DNA from: Candidatus Nanopelagicales bacterium
GTDB lineage: Bacteria > Actinomycetota > Actinomycetes > S36-B12
Length of the DNA stretch: 64,000 bases
Direction: 5' to 3'
Assembly: GCA_030827125.1 (NCBI GenBank)
Contig: JAURFD010000004.1
Span: forward strand, 1 to 64,000
Made by a program: the position numbers and the translations under genes
Shown: one piece after another, positions 48,725-58,753 of the stretch
Numbering within the stretch: position 1 is the first letter of the stretch
Layout: every line of letters begins with the position of its first letter
Notes under the pieces: model-generated
Database searches by the model: none
Told to the model about the DNA's origin: nothing
What the model saw: the letters and a program-made list of their open reading frames with translations, nothing else

Positions 48725-51502
48725 CTACGCGGGCGCGGGGACTTCGGGGGCCGCGGTCGTCGCGAGCGCTGCCACAGCGGGCTCTGGTGTCGTCGCCGCA
48801 GCCTTCTTGGCCGGCGCCTTCTTCGCCGCCTTCTTGGCAGCCTTCTTGGCCGAGGCCTTCTTCGCCGCCTTCTTGGCAGCCTTCTTGGCCGGGGCCTTCT
48901 TCGCCGCCTTCTTCGCCGTCCGCTTCACCGGACCCCGGGCCCGGCGATCCGCCAGCAGTTCATAGGCGCGGGCTGGCTCGATGGCCTCCGGATCGTCGTC
49001 ACGACGTAGTGAGGCGTTCGTCTCGCCGTCGGTGACGTAGGGGCCGAATCGGCCCTCCTTCAACACGACCGGCTTGCCCGACACCGGATCCTCACCGAGC
49101 TCCTTCAGCGGCGGAGCGCTCGCGGCACCTCGGCGCTGCTTGGGCTGTGCGAGCAGCGCGAGCGCCTCATCAAGCGTCACGGTGAAGATCGACTCCTCGC
49201 TCGGCAGTGTGCGCGAGTCCTTCTCCTTGAGCAGGTACGGGCCGTATCGACCGTTCTGCGCGGTGATCGCCACGCCATCGGCCGGATCAGTCCCCACCAC
49301 ACGCGGCAGGGCGATGAGTCGCAGCGCATCGTCAAGCGTGACGGTGTCCAGTGACATGGCCTTAAACAGTGACCCCGTACGGGGCTTGGCGGACTTAGGC
49401 GCGTCCTCGGGCAACACCTCGGTGACGTACGGGCCGAAGCGCCCCGCCTTGGCGACGATCATCAGACCGGTGTCGGGGTCGGTGCCGAGTTCGCGCTCAC
49501 CGGATGGCTGGGCGAGGAGTTCCTCGGCCTTGTCGGCCGTCAGTTCATCAGGCGCAAGGGAGTCAGGGATGGACGCGCGCTGCTCGCCGCGCTCAACGAA
49601 CGCGCCGTAGCGGCCCACCCGCACGACCGCATCGGTGCCAGCGATCGGGAACGTCGACAGCATGCGGGCGTCAATCGCGCCGAGGTCCGAGGTGAGTTCG
49701 CGGACACCGGGGAAGGCACCCTCATCAGTCTCTCCTCCGCGCCAGAAGGTCGACAACTGGCTGGTGCGGCCGGCATCCCCGCGCGCAATGGCATCGAGAT
49801 ATTCCTCCATCCGCGCAGTGAAGCCGTAGTCGACCAGATCGGTGAAGTGCTCCTCGAGAAGTCGGATAACCGCAAAGGCAAGGAAGGACGGGACCAGCGC
49901 ACTGCCCTTCTTCCACACATATCCCCGGTCGACGATCGTGCCCATGATGGCCGCGTATGTCGACGGCCGACCGATGCCCAACTCCTCGAGGCGGGCCGTC
50001 AGCGATGCCTCGGTGAAGCGGGCGGGCGGGTTGGTCGTGTGTCCGTCCGGCTCAATGTTGGCCGCTTGAACCGTCTGGCCCTCGCGCAGCACCGGGAGCA
50101 CGCGCTCAACGTCGCCACCCTTGCGATCATCGTCCTCGCGGGTGTCCTCGTAGGCCGCCTTGAAGCCGGCAAAAAGCGTCACCGTGCCGGATGCGCTGAA
50201 CTCAACATCACGGCCATCGGCAGCAACGGCACCGATGCGCACCGTCGTGGTCGCGACGCGAGCATCAGCCATCTGGGATGCCACGGTGCGCTTCCAGACC
50301 AGGTCATAGAGGGCGAACTCATCCGCGTTGAGTTCGCGCTGCACCTCACCCGGCGTGCGAAACACATCGCCAGCAGGGCGGATGGCCTCGTGAGCCTCCT
50401 GCGCGTTCTTGACCTTGCGGTCGTACCGGCGCGGCGCGTCGGCCACATGGTCCTGGCCATAGAGCTGCGCGGCCTGCGATCGCGCGGCGGACACCGCCTG
50501 CTCGGACAGCGACGTCGAGTCGGTACGCATATAGGTGATGTAGCCGCGCTCGTAGAGCCCCTGGGCCACGCGCATCGTGCGTTGGGCGTTCCATCGGAAT
50601 CGGCGCGACGCCTCCTGCTGCAGGGTCGAGGTCATGAAGGGAGCGGAGGGTGAGCGCTTGCCCGGCTTCTCGACCACCGATCGGACGGTGAAGTCCGCTC
50701 CGGTCAATGACTCGGTGATGGTGCGCGCACCGGACTCATCGAGGACCACCGAGTCCTTGGCGGTGAGTTGACCACGGTCATCGAAGTCCTTGCCGCTGGC
50801 GAGGCGTTTGCCGTCGATCGCGACCAATCGGGCCGAGAAGGCACCGGGATCGAAGGTGGCCTCGACGTCCCAGTACGACGATGAGACAAAGGCAATGCGT
50901 TCGCGTTCGCGATCGACGACAAGGCGCACGGCGACGGACTGAACGCGCCCGGCCGACCGTGCATCACGCCCGATCTTCTTCCAGAGCACCTCAGAAACGG
51001 GATAGCCGTACAGGCGGTCGACGATGCGCCGGGTCTCTTGGGCATCGACGAGTTTCATGTTCAACTCGCGCGTTTGATCGAGTGCATCCGTGATGGCGTG
51101 CTCGGTGATCTCGTGGAACACCATGCGGCGCACTGGCACTTTGGGCTTCAAAACCTCGAGGAGATGCCAGGCGATGGCCTCGCCCTCACGGTCCTCGTCC
51201 GTCGCCAGGAGCAACTCGTCGGCGTTCTTCAGTTTGCGCTTGAGTTCGGCGATCGTCTGCTTCTTGTTGGCGTGGACGACATAGTAGGGAGTGAAGTCGG
51301 CCTCGGTGTCCACGGCGTACTTGGCCCACGGCTCCTTGCGCAAAGACTCGGGAAGCTCCGAGGCCTTGCTCGCCAGGTCACGCACGTGCCCAACGGACGC
51401 TTCGACGTCGAAGGTCCGTCCACCCTGGCGATTGAGGTACCCCGCGATCGTCTTGGCCTTGGCTGGCGACTCGACGATGACGAGCACTCGCTCGTTGGCC
51501 AC
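48725..51502 (-). CDS. topA: DNA topoisomerase I with Lys/Ala-rich C-terminal tail
   Basis: VLVIVESPAKAKTIAGYL; ATDEDREGEAIAWHL; GYITYMRTDSTSLS; start GTG 51502. Confidence 0.95.
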   Translation of the reverse strand: MANERVLVIVESPAKAKTIAGYLNRQGGRTFDVEASVGHVRDLASKASELPESLRKEPWAKYAVDTEADFTPYYVVHANKKQTIAELKRKLKNADELLLATDEDREGEAIAWHLLEVLKPKVPVRRMVFHEITEHAITDALDQTRELNMKLVDAQETRRIVDRLYGYPVSEVLWKKIGRDARSAGRVQSVAVRLVVDRERERIAFVSSSYWDVEATFDPGAFSARLVAIDGKRLASGKDFDDRGQLTAKDSVVLDESGARTITESLTGADFTVRSVVEKPGKRSPSAPFMTSTLQQEASRRFRWNAQRTMRVAQGLYERGYITYMRTDSTSLSEQAVSAARSQAAQLYGQDHVADAPRRYDRKVKNAQEAHEAIRPAGDVFRTPGEVQRELNADEFALYDLVWKRTVASQMADARVATTTVRIGAVAADGRDVEFSASGTVTLFAGFKAAYEDTREDDDRKGGDVERVLPVLREGQTVQAANIEPDGHTTNPPARFTEASLTARLEELGIGRPSTYAAIMGTIVDRGYVWKKGSALVPSFLAFAVIRLLEEHFTDLVDYGFTARMEEYLDAIARGDAGRTSQLSTFWRGGETDEGAFPGVRELTSDLGAIDARMLSTFPIAGTDAVVRVGRYGAFVERGEQRASIPDSLAPDELTADKAEELLAQPSGERELGTDPDTGLMIVAKAGRFGPYVTEVLPEDAPKSAKPRTGSLFKAMSLDTVTLDDALRLIALPRVVGTDPADGVAITAQNGRYGPYLLKEKDSRTLPSEESIFTVTLDEALALLAQPKQRRGAASAPPLKELGEDPVSGKPVVLKEGRFGPYVTDGETNASLRRDDDPEAIEPARAYELLADRRARGPVKRTAKKAAKKAPAKKAAKKAAKKASAKKAAKKAAKKAPAKKAAATTPEPAVAALATTAAPEVPAPA
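48801..48917. repeat. Three 39-bp tandem repeats inside topA encoding the Lys/Ala tail
   Basis: Copies at 48801-48839, 48840-48878 and 48879-48917 (GCCTTCTTGGCC...CTTCTTCGCCGCCTTCTT...). Confidence 0.9.
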
Positions 51503-51600
51503 GTCTAACTCCTCTTCGTTGCTCGATCTTCCGGTGGACCCGATCGAGTGGAGTGTGCGGGCCCGGGGGGTGCCCCTGTCAAATGCGAATCGGACCGGCA

Positions 51601-51632
51601 AGGCCCCACCCCCCTTAGGGGGTGAGGCCCGT
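51601..51632. terminator. Likely terminator downstream of hppA
   Basis: Imperfect hairpin GGCCCCACCCCC-CTTAG-GGGGTGAGGCC. Confidence 0.6.
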
Positions 51633-51667
51633 CACGCCGTTCCGCTCCGCGGGAACGTGTCTCGCGG

Positions 51668-54004
51668 CTAGGCCACCGGGGCCGACGGCTGCTCCTCGCC
51701 GACCGCGATCGGACGACGCTTGGAGATCACCACGGCGACCACGACGATGAGCGCCGCGACGATCGCAATGACCCAGCGCAGGGTCGTGTTGGCGCCCTCG
51801 CCGATCGACAGGCCGACGACGGCCGGGGCGATGAGCAGTGCCACGAGGTTCATGACCTTGATCAGCGGGTTGATGGCCGGACCAGCGGTGTCCTTGAACG
51901 GATCGCCCACGGTGTCGCCGATGACCGTGGCGGCATGCGCCTCGGATCCCTTGCCACCGAAGTTGCCGTCCTCGACGTACTTCTTGGCGTTGTCCCAGGC
52001 GCCACCGGAGTTGGACAGGAAGACAGCCATGAGCACGCCCGTCGCAATGGTGCCGGCGAGGTAGGCGCCGAGCGCACCGACGCCTAGGCCGAAGCCGACG
52101 GCGATCGGAGCGAGCACGGCCAGCAGACCGGGCGTGATCAGCTCGCGCAGCGAATCTCGCGTGACGATGTCAACGACCTTGCCGTACTCCGGCTTCTCCG
52201 TGCCCTCCATGATGCCCGGGTGCTCGCGGAACTGACGGCGCACCTCGAAGATCACCGCGCCCGCAGCGCGCGAGACTGCGTTGATCGCGAGGCCGGAGAA
52301 GAAGAACACGACCGAAGCGCCGATGATGAGGCCGACGAGGTTGGCCGGGTTGGCCACGTCGAGCACACCGGAGTACTGCAGCAGGTCGGAGATGCTGCGG
52401 ATCGACTCGCCCGCGGCGTCACCCGCCTGCGCGGTGGCGCCCACGACGGCGTCACGGAAGGCGCCGAAGAGCGCCGTGGCCGCGAGCACGGCGGTAGCGA
52501 TCGCGATGCCCTTGGTGATGGCCTTGGTGGAGTTGCCGACGGCATCGAGTCGCGTGAGGACCGCGGCACCCTCTCCCTCGACATCACCGGACATCTCAGC
52601 GATCCCCTGGGCGTTGTCGGAGACCGGCCCGAAGGTGTCCATCGACACGATGACACCGACCGTGGTGAGCAGGCCGGTGCCGGCCAGCGCGATGGCGAAG
52701 AGGCCGAGGATCACGACGCCGCCACCGAGCAGGTAGGCGCCGTACACCGCGGCACCGATGACCAGGGCGGAGTACACCGCCGACTCTAGGCCGATGGAGA
52801 TGCCGGCGAGGATGACCGTCGCCGGCCCGGTCAGCGAGCTCTTCGCAACATCATCGACCGGACGACGATTCGTCTCGGTGAAGTACGCCGTGAGCTGCTG
52901 GATAACAGCCGCGAGGACGATGCCGATGATCACGGCACCGATGACGTAGAGGCGCGGGTTGAGCGGGTTGCCCTCGCCGAGTGTCTCGGCGGCCAGGCCA
53001 CCCAGTGAGGTGATCTCATCCCAACTGTTCGGCACGAAGACGAAGACGGCGACGAGCACGAGCAGTGCGGAGATCACCGCGGAGATGAAGAAGCCTCGGT
53101 TGATGGCGCTCATGCCCGAGCGGTCCGTCGCTCGTGGCGAAACCGCGAAGATGCCGATGACGGCCGTGATCACTCCAATGGCCGGGATGACCAGGGGAAG
53201 CACGAGACCGAGTTCGCCGAAGGCCGCCTTGCCGAGGATCAGCGCGGCGACGAGGGTCACGGCGTAGGACTCAAAGAGGTCGGCTGCCATGCCGGCGCAG
53301 TCACCGACGTTGTCACCGACGTTGTCGGCGATGGTGGCCGCGTTGCGCGGGTCGTCCTCGGGGATGCCCTGCTCAACCTTGCCCACCAGGTCAGCGCCGA
53401 CGTCCGCCGCCTTGGTGAAGATGCCGCCACCGACACGCATGAACATCGCGAGCAGTGCGGCGCCGAAGCCGAAGCCCTCAAGAACCTTCGGGGCTTCACC
53501 GGCGTAGACGAGAACGACGATCGCGGCACCAAGCAGGCCGAGGCCCACCGTGAACATGCCGGCGACGCCACCGGTGCGGAAGGCGATGCGCATCGCCTTC
53601 TGCTCTCCCGACTCGTTGGCGGCGGCGGCCACGCGCACATTGCCGCGAACGGCGAGCCACATGCCCATGTAGCCGGTGATCGCGGAGAAGACCGCGCCCA
53701 CGAGGAAGAAGATGGATCGCCCGATTCGTTCGCTCGTTGTCTCCGCGGGAAGCACGAAGAGAACGAAGAAGACGATGACCGCGAAGATGCCGAGCGTCTT
53801 GAACTGACGGCTCAGGTACGCGGAGGCACCCTCCTGGACCGCCGCGGCGATCTCCCGCATCTTGGGCGTGCCCTCGCTGGCGCTGAGAACCTCGCGCACG
53901 AGGATGAAGGCAACGAAGAGGGCAAGGACGGCGATCACGGCGACAACGCCGACGGTGACCATATTGGTCCCGGCGAGCTCGATCGCGGCTGTTTCGGTGG
54001 GCAT
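51668..54004 (-). CDS. hppA: Membrane-bound proton-translocating pyrophosphatase (K+-independent type suggested)
   Basis: GVFTKAADVGADLVGKVE-type motif (GGGIFTKAADVGADLVGKVEQGIPEDDPRNAATIADNVGDNVGDCAGMAADLFES); Lys in GNSTKAITKG. Confidence 0.95.
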   Translation of the reverse strand: MPTETAAIELAGTNMVTVGVVAVIAVLALFVAFILVREVLSASEGTPKMREIAAAVQEGASAYLSRQFKTLGIFAVIVFFVLFVLPAETTSERIGRSIFFLVGAVFSAITGYMGMWLAVRGNVRVAAAANESGEQKAMRIAFRTGGVAGMFTVGLGLLGAAIVVLVYAGEAPKVLEGFGFGAALLAMFMRVGGGIFTKAADVGADLVGKVEQGIPEDDPRNAATIADNVGDNVGDCAGMAADLFESYAVTLVAALILGKAAFGELGLVLPLVIPAIGVITAVIGIFAVSPRATDRSGMSAINRGFFISAVISALLVLVAVFVFVPNSWDEITSLGGLAAETLGEGNPLNPRLYVIGAVIIGIVLAAVIQQLTAYFTETNRRPVDDVAKSSLTGPATVILAGISIGLESAVYSALVIGAAVYGAYLLGGGVVILGLFAIALAGTGLLTTVGVIVSMDTFGPVSDNAQGIAEMSGDVEGEGAAVLTRLDAVGNSTKAITKGIAIATAVLAATALFGAFRDAVVGATAQAGDAAGESIRSISDLLQYSGVLDVANPANLVGLIIGASVVFFFSGLAINAVSRAAGAVIFEVRRQFREHPGIMEGTEKPEYGKVVDIVTRDSLRELITPGLLAVLAPIAVGFGLGVGALGAYLAGTIATGVLMAVFLSNSGGAWDNAKKYVEDGNFGGKGSEAHAATVIGDTVGDPFKDTAGPAINPLIKVMNLVALLIAPAVVGLSIGEGANTTLRWVIAIVAALIVVVAVVISKRRPIAVGEEQPSAPVA

Positions 54005-54111
54005 GGGTCTCCTGGCTATGCGTCGGGGCCGTGTAACGGGCCGAAACTCCGCGGAATCTTACGCACGCGCCGAAAGGCGTGACATCGGACCCCTCAGACA
54101 AGATGGGGTCG

Positions 54112-56451
54112 ATGGACACTCCCGAGCTTCCCGAGGCTCTCCGCGGACGGGCCGCCGAGTCCCTTCGCCACGCTCAATTCCTGCCGGAGCGGGCCGGGGA
54201 GACCGGCCCTTGGCCTGGTTGGGCCAACCCCGAACTCCTACGTGCCCTCAATCAGTCCGGTATCGGGGCCCCCTGGAGCCATCAGGTCGAAGCCGCCCAG
54301 AGCGCCCACGATGGCCACCATGTCGTTGTCGCCACCGGGACCGCCTCCGGCAAGACCCTCGCCATGTGGCTGCCCGCGCTCAGTTCAGTACTCGACGATC
54401 CCGACGCCGCGACAGTCCTCTACCTCGCCCCCACCAAGGCCCTCGCCCACGATCAGCTCACCGCGCTCACGGCGCTCACTCTGCCGGGAGTGCGTGCGGC
54501 GACCTACGACGGCGACACACCCCCGGATGAACGCGCCTGGGTGCGGTCACATGCGAACTTCGTCCTGAGCAATCCTGACCTCGTGCACCGATCCATGCTG
54601 CCGCGACACACATCGTGGTCCCGCTTCCTCCGCAACCTGCGGTTCATCCTCATTGATGAGGCCCATCACTACCGCGGCTTGTTCGGATCGCACGTCTCGC
54701 TCGTTGTCCGACGACTTCGCCGCATGGCCACGTCACTGGGTGCGGAGCCCGTGGTGGTGGCTGCATCGGCCACGATGTCTCACCCGGAGCAATCGGTGGC
54801 GCGCCTCATCGGCGCCCCTGTCGCGGCAGTCACTACTGACGCGTCAGCGCACGGTGCGGTGACGGCCGCACTCTGGGAGCCGCCGGAAGCCATCGGCATT
54901 GCCCACCACGATCCGCAGCGCCCCACGCCGCGGCGCTCCACGCTGGCCGAGACCGCCGACATCATCGCCGACCTCGCATGCGACGACCGCCGTTCCCTCG
55001 CCTTTATCTCGTCCCGCCGGGGTGCAGAGGCGGTCGCTCAGATGGCACGCGAGGCTGTGGCCGAGATCGATCCCGATCTTGCCGACCGCATCGCGGCCTA
55101 CCGGGGCGGCTATCTGCCGGAGGAACGCCGCGCCCTTGAACGGGGATTGCGTGACGGTCATCTGCGCGCTGTCGCCACCACCAACGCCCTCGAACTCGGT
55201 ATCGACATCAGCGGGCTGGACGCGGTCGTCGTCGCCGGGTGGCCCGGCACCCGCGCGTCGCTGTGGCAGCAGTGGGGACGCGCGGGACGACGTGGCGGCC
55301 ACGCGACAGCGATCCTGGTGGCGCGGCAGGACCCCCTCGATCGCTACGTCCTCGACCACCCGGGAGTGATCTTCGATGACCCCATCGAAGCGGTGGTCTT
55401 CGATCCGGCGAATCCGTACATCCTCGGACCCCACCTGCTCGCTGCCTGCGCCGAGTCACCACTCACCGATGAGGCCGCCACACATTGGTTCGGCGACTCG
55501 GCACCGGCGCAGTTGGATCGTCTCGCTGACGACGGACAACTGCGCAAACGCCGAACCGGCTACTACTGGACACAGAAGCACTCCCCTACCGATCGCATCG
55601 ACCTGCGTGGCGAAGCGGCACCCCCCATTCGCATCGTCGAAGAGGGCACCGGTCGACTGCTGGGCACGGTCGAGGCATCGAGAGCGCCGGCGACCGTGCA
55701 CCCCCACGCCGTGTACATGCATCAGGGACTGACCCACATCGTCAGCGAACTCGACCTCGGTGAATCCGTCGCCTTCGTGCACCGCGAGGACGTCACCTAC
55801 GCGACCACCGCGACGGAGATTGCCGACTACCGCATCCTCACCGTGGAGCAGGAGGTGCCCTGGGGCGAAGCCCGTCTGTGCCTTGGTGAGATTGAGGTCA
55901 CCTCCCAGGTGGTCGGCTTCCTCAAGCGACGTGTGACCACCGGCGAGATCCTCGGCCAGGAGGGACTCGACATGCCCGAGCGGACCCTGCGCACGCGAGG
56001 CGTGTGGTGGACGGTGAGCGACGACCAACTGGCGCGGATCCTGAGCGAAGGCGATCTCGATATCGCGGGTGCGGCGCATGCGGCGGAGCACGCCTCCATC
56101 GGACTCATGCCCCTGGTGGCGACCTGTGATCGCTGGGACATTGGCGGAGTTTCCACGCCTCGACACCCAGACACCGATCGCTGCACCGTGGTCGTCTACG
56201 ACGGTCACGCAGGCGGCGCGGGATTCGCCGATCGCGGCTTTGCCGTGGCTGCTACCTGGCTGTCCGCCACCCGAGATCTCATCGCGGGCTGCGCCTGCAG
56301 CGCGGGCTGTCCCTCCTGCGTCCAATCCCCCAAGTGCGGCAACGGCAATGAGCCGTTGGACAAGGCCGGTGCGGTTCGGCTGCTCGATGTCCTGCTTAGC
56401 GGAGCGCCCGCCTCCGCGGTCATGCCGGACCCGCTCGCGCCCGCCCGGTGA
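54112..56451 (+). CDS. DEAD/DEAH-box helicase with C-terminal DUF1998-like Cys cluster (YprA/MrfA-like)
   Basis: VATGTASGKTLAMWLP; ILIDEAHHYRG; GRAGRRGG; C-terminal CACSAGCPSCVQSPKCGNGNEPLDK. Confidence 0.9.
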   Translation: MDTPELPEALRGRAAESLRHAQFLPERAGETGPWPGWANPELLRALNQSGIGAPWSHQVEAAQSAHDGHHVVVATGTASGKTLAMWLPALSSVLDDPDAATVLYLAPTKALAHDQLTALTALTLPGVRAATYDGDTPPDERAWVRSHANFVLSNPDLVHRSMLPRHTSWSRFLRNLRFILIDEAHHYRGLFGSHVSLVVRRLRRMATSLGAEPVVVAASATMSHPEQSVARLIGAPVAAVTTDASAHGAVTAALWEPPEAIGIAHHDPQRPTPRRSTLAETADIIADLACDDRRSLAFISSRRGAEAVAQMAREAVAEIDPDLADRIAAYRGGYLPEERRALERGLRDGHLRAVATTNALELGIDISGLDAVVVAGWPGTRASLWQQWGRAGRRGGHATAILVARQDPLDRYVLDHPGVIFDDPIEAVVFDPANPYILGPHLLAACAESPLTDEAATHWFGDSAPAQLDRLADDGQLRKRRTGYYWTQKHSPTDRIDLRGEAAPPIRIVEEGTGRLLGTVEASRAPATVHPHAVYMHQGLTHIVSELDLGESVAFVHREDVTYATTATEIADYRILTVEQEVPWGEARLCLGEIEVTSQVVGFLKRRVTTGEILGQEGLDMPERTLRTRGVWWTVSDDQLARILSEGDLDIAGAAHAAEHASIGLMPLVATCDRWDIGGVSTPRHPDTDRCTVVVYDGHAGGAGFADRGFAVAATWLSATRDLIAGCACSAGCPSCVQSPKCGNGNEPLDKAGAVRLLDVLLSGAPASAVMPDPLAPAR

Positions 56452-56791
56452 TGCGCGGCGGGTTCGGGGACGCGGACAGCCACTCGATGATCGGCGGCAG
56501 CGGAGCCGAGACCACTACCCGCACATTGCCACCCTCGGGGGTGCACTCCTCCAGTCTGACGTCATGCGCTCGGGCGATGCGTTCGGCGAACTCGCATTCG
56601 CGTCCGGGGTGGGTCACCCCGGCGATCGCGGCGAGGTCGGCGGCCGTCGAGGCACGCTGGTGGATGAGGTAGGCCGCGACCATTCCCGTGAGAACTGTTG
56701 CCGCAACGAGGAGGACACCGGCCGCCGCCAGGGTCACGAGCGTGCCGGATCCGCGATCGGCAGCACCCTGGCTCATTGTGCCCGGAGTCAT
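56420..56791 (-). CDS. TadE-like protein of the helicase/secretion neighbourhood type (Rv3654c-like)
   Basis: DRGSGTLVTLAAAGVLLVAATVLTGMVAAYLIHQRASTAADLAAIAG. Confidence 0.75.
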   Translation of the reverse strand: MTPGTMSQGAADRGSGTLVTLAAAGVLLVAATVLTGMVAAYLIHQRASTAADLAAIAGVTHPGRECEFAERIARAHDVRLEECTPEGGNVRVVVSAPLPPIIEWLSASPNPPRITGRARAGPA

Positions 56792-57168
56792 CGATCCCCG
56801 ACCCCAGAGTTGATCTGACCGGCCCCTGAGTTGATCTGCTCGTAGGCCGCGGTCGCGTCTGCCCGGACGGTGACCTCGAAGCCGGAAAGCACAGGTACCG
56901 GGGGACGTTGAAGAGTGGTCACCTCGGCTCGAACCAGGTCGCCTTCCGTCTGTAGCCGCAGCGACATCCCACTCGGGGGCGGACTGGGCGGCTCACCGCG
57001 GGCCGCCTGACGTGCCGCGGTCTGGGCGACGTCTAAAGCGCGCACATATGTGGCACCAAGAGACGCCGCCCAGACGGCGAACGCCGTGATGACGACGAGG
57101 ACGGGCAGCCCCATCGCGAGTTCCACGGTCACGCTGCCGTGATCGGAAGGGATGTGTCCTCGTCGCAC
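56788..57168 (-). CDS. TadE-family pilus assembly protein
   Basis: DHGSVTVELAMGLPVLVVITAFAVWAA near N-terminus. Confidence 0.75.
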   Translation of the reverse strand: MRRGHIPSDHGSVTVELAMGLPVLVVITAFAVWAASLGATYVRALDVAQTAARQAARGEPPSPPPSGMSLRLQTEGDLVRAEVTTLQRPPVPVLSGFEVTVRADATAAYEQINSGAGQINSGVGDR

Positions 57169-57170
57169 GA

Positions 57171-57368
57171 CTATCCCCCGAAGAACGCGGACAGCGCGCC
57201 GCTGACGAGGGTCCAGAGCGCGTTGCGCATCTCCTCGCTGGTGAGCAACTTGATGAGGATGCCGCCGAATCCTGCTGCGGCGACGGTGCCGACGGCGTAC
57301 TCCGCCGTCGTCATGCCAGCGTCATCCTGGCGAACGCGAACAAGGGCGCGGGTGATGGTGTGTTTCAT
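57171..57368 (-). CDS. Flp-pilin-like DUF4244 protein
   Basis: MKHTITRALVRVRQDDAG/MTTAEYAVGTVAAAGFGGILIKLL; G/xTxxEY processing-like site. Confidence 0.8.
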   Translation of the reverse strand: MKHTITRALVRVRQDDAGMTTAEYAVGTVAAAGFGGILIKLLTSEEMRNALWTLVSGALSAFFGG

Positions 57369-57527
57369 GGTGCCTCCCATCCGGCGGAACGGCCGGTACG
57401 TGCGCATGGGTTGAGCGCTTCCGAACCGTCTGTCAGGACGACTGTGTGACGGGAGTGGGTCGAGCCAGGCTGTGGACGGGGGCCGTTCGATTTCCCTGGG
57501 GATGACGGGGCGACCTACTCTGATGAC

Positions 57528-58736
57528 GTGCCATGCCGGGGTCTGTGCCGACGACGGCAGGACGAATCAGCAGTTCCCACTCGGCAACGGCTTCCCCGTC
57601 GTCCTCGCGGTGCGCTGATGGTCGCCGGCGTCCTCGCCCTCGGTGCGAGTTTCACCAGCACCGCGGTGCAGGCCACCGAGGCCGAGACGGTCTGCACGGT
57701 GGCCGATGACCAACTGACCGAGATCAGCGGCATGGCGTTTTCCACACTTCACGAAGGTGTCCTGTGGGTGCACAACGACTCGGGGGATGGCCCGCGCCTC
57801 TATGCCCTGGATACGGCCACCTGCGAGGTCCTCGCCACACTCACGATCAAGGGCATCGAGGCCCGCGACTTCGAAGCGATGGGCACGGGCCTTGACGAAC
57901 GGGGCCGCTCGGTCATCTGGATCGCCGACATCGGCGACAACACCGCTGAGCGCAAGAAGGTCTACCTCCATCGACTCCCGGAACCGGCAGATCTCTCCGA
58001 TCAGAAGGTCACGGCCGACACCTTTGCCGTTCGGTACGACCGGCCGGCCGATGCGGAGGCGATCCTCATCGACGACAGCGCAGTGTGGATCATCACCAAG
58101 GGCTTGGCTGCGGGAACGGTTGAGCAACTCACGCTGCCCCTTCCGGGCAAGGGCCCTCACCGCACCGAGACCGTGGGAGCCGAGGAGGGGCTGGTCACTG
58201 ACGCCGCCATGTCTCCCGGCGGTGATCGCTACGTCGTGCGCGATTACACGGAGGCGCGAATTTATGGTGGGCCGCCACCGGGTGAACTCGTGACTCGACT
58301 GCCGCTCCCGGACCAGATCCAGGGTGAAGCGGTCGCTTGGACTCCGGATGGATTAGCCCTCGTCATCGCGAGTGAGAACGACGACCGCATCCTTCGAGTG
58401 GCCCTTCCCGCTGTCGCGACCTCGCCACCGGCGCCGGACGTGAGCGACATCGACGGGGCGGCCACTACCGAAGAGCCCGCGTCCGAAGGAAATGGCGTCG
58501 CGACACCGTCCGTCAGCGAGTCCGCACCAGAGTCCTCGTCGGCCGATCCCACCAGCACCGGGACGGACGACACCGCCCTGGCCGCCCCGAAAAAGGTCAG
58601 CACGGTGCTCGATCCGGCCGAACAGCTCGGGTCCTTGTCCCTTCTGGCGATCGCCATCAGCGGTGGGGTCTTCCTGATCGCCTCGGTCGCAGTGATCATC
58701 GTTGTCGTGGTTCGTGATCGGCGGCGAACAACGTGA
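57528..58736 (+). CDS. Membrane-anchored extracellular protein with possible beta-propeller domain
   Basis: Signal sequence, propeller-like repeats (HEGVLWVHNDSGDGPRLYALD...), Ser/Thr/Pro-rich linker, C-terminal TM; start uncertain. Confidence 0.7.
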   Translation: MPCRGLCRRRQDESAVPTRQRLPRRPRGALMVAGVLALGASFTSTAVQATEAETVCTVADDQLTEISGMAFSTLHEGVLWVHNDSGDGPRLYALDTATCEVLATLTIKGIEARDFEAMGTGLDERGRSVIWIADIGDNTAERKKVYLHRLPEPADLSDQKVTADTFAVRYDRPADAEAILIDDSAVWIITKGLAAGTVEQLTLPLPGKGPHRTETVGAEEGLVTDAAMSPGGDRYVVRDYTEARIYGGPPPGELVTRLPLPDQIQGEAVAWTPDGLALVIASENDDRILRVALPAVATSPPAPDVSDIDGAATTEEPASEGNGVATPSVSESAPESSSADPTSTGTDDTALAAPKKVSTVLDPAEQLGSLSLLAIAISGGVFLIASVAVIIVVVVRDRRRTT

Positions 58737-58753
58737 CCGCCCTCGCGCAAGGC

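Noticed and set aside
48801-48917. CRISPR-like direct repeats
   Set aside because: Contiguous coding tandem repeats in topA with no spacers.
56800-56835. Duplicated GAGTTGATCTG at the TadE 3' end as a regulatory repeat
   Set aside because: Simple two-copy coding duplication (QINSGAG/QINSGVG) with no other support.
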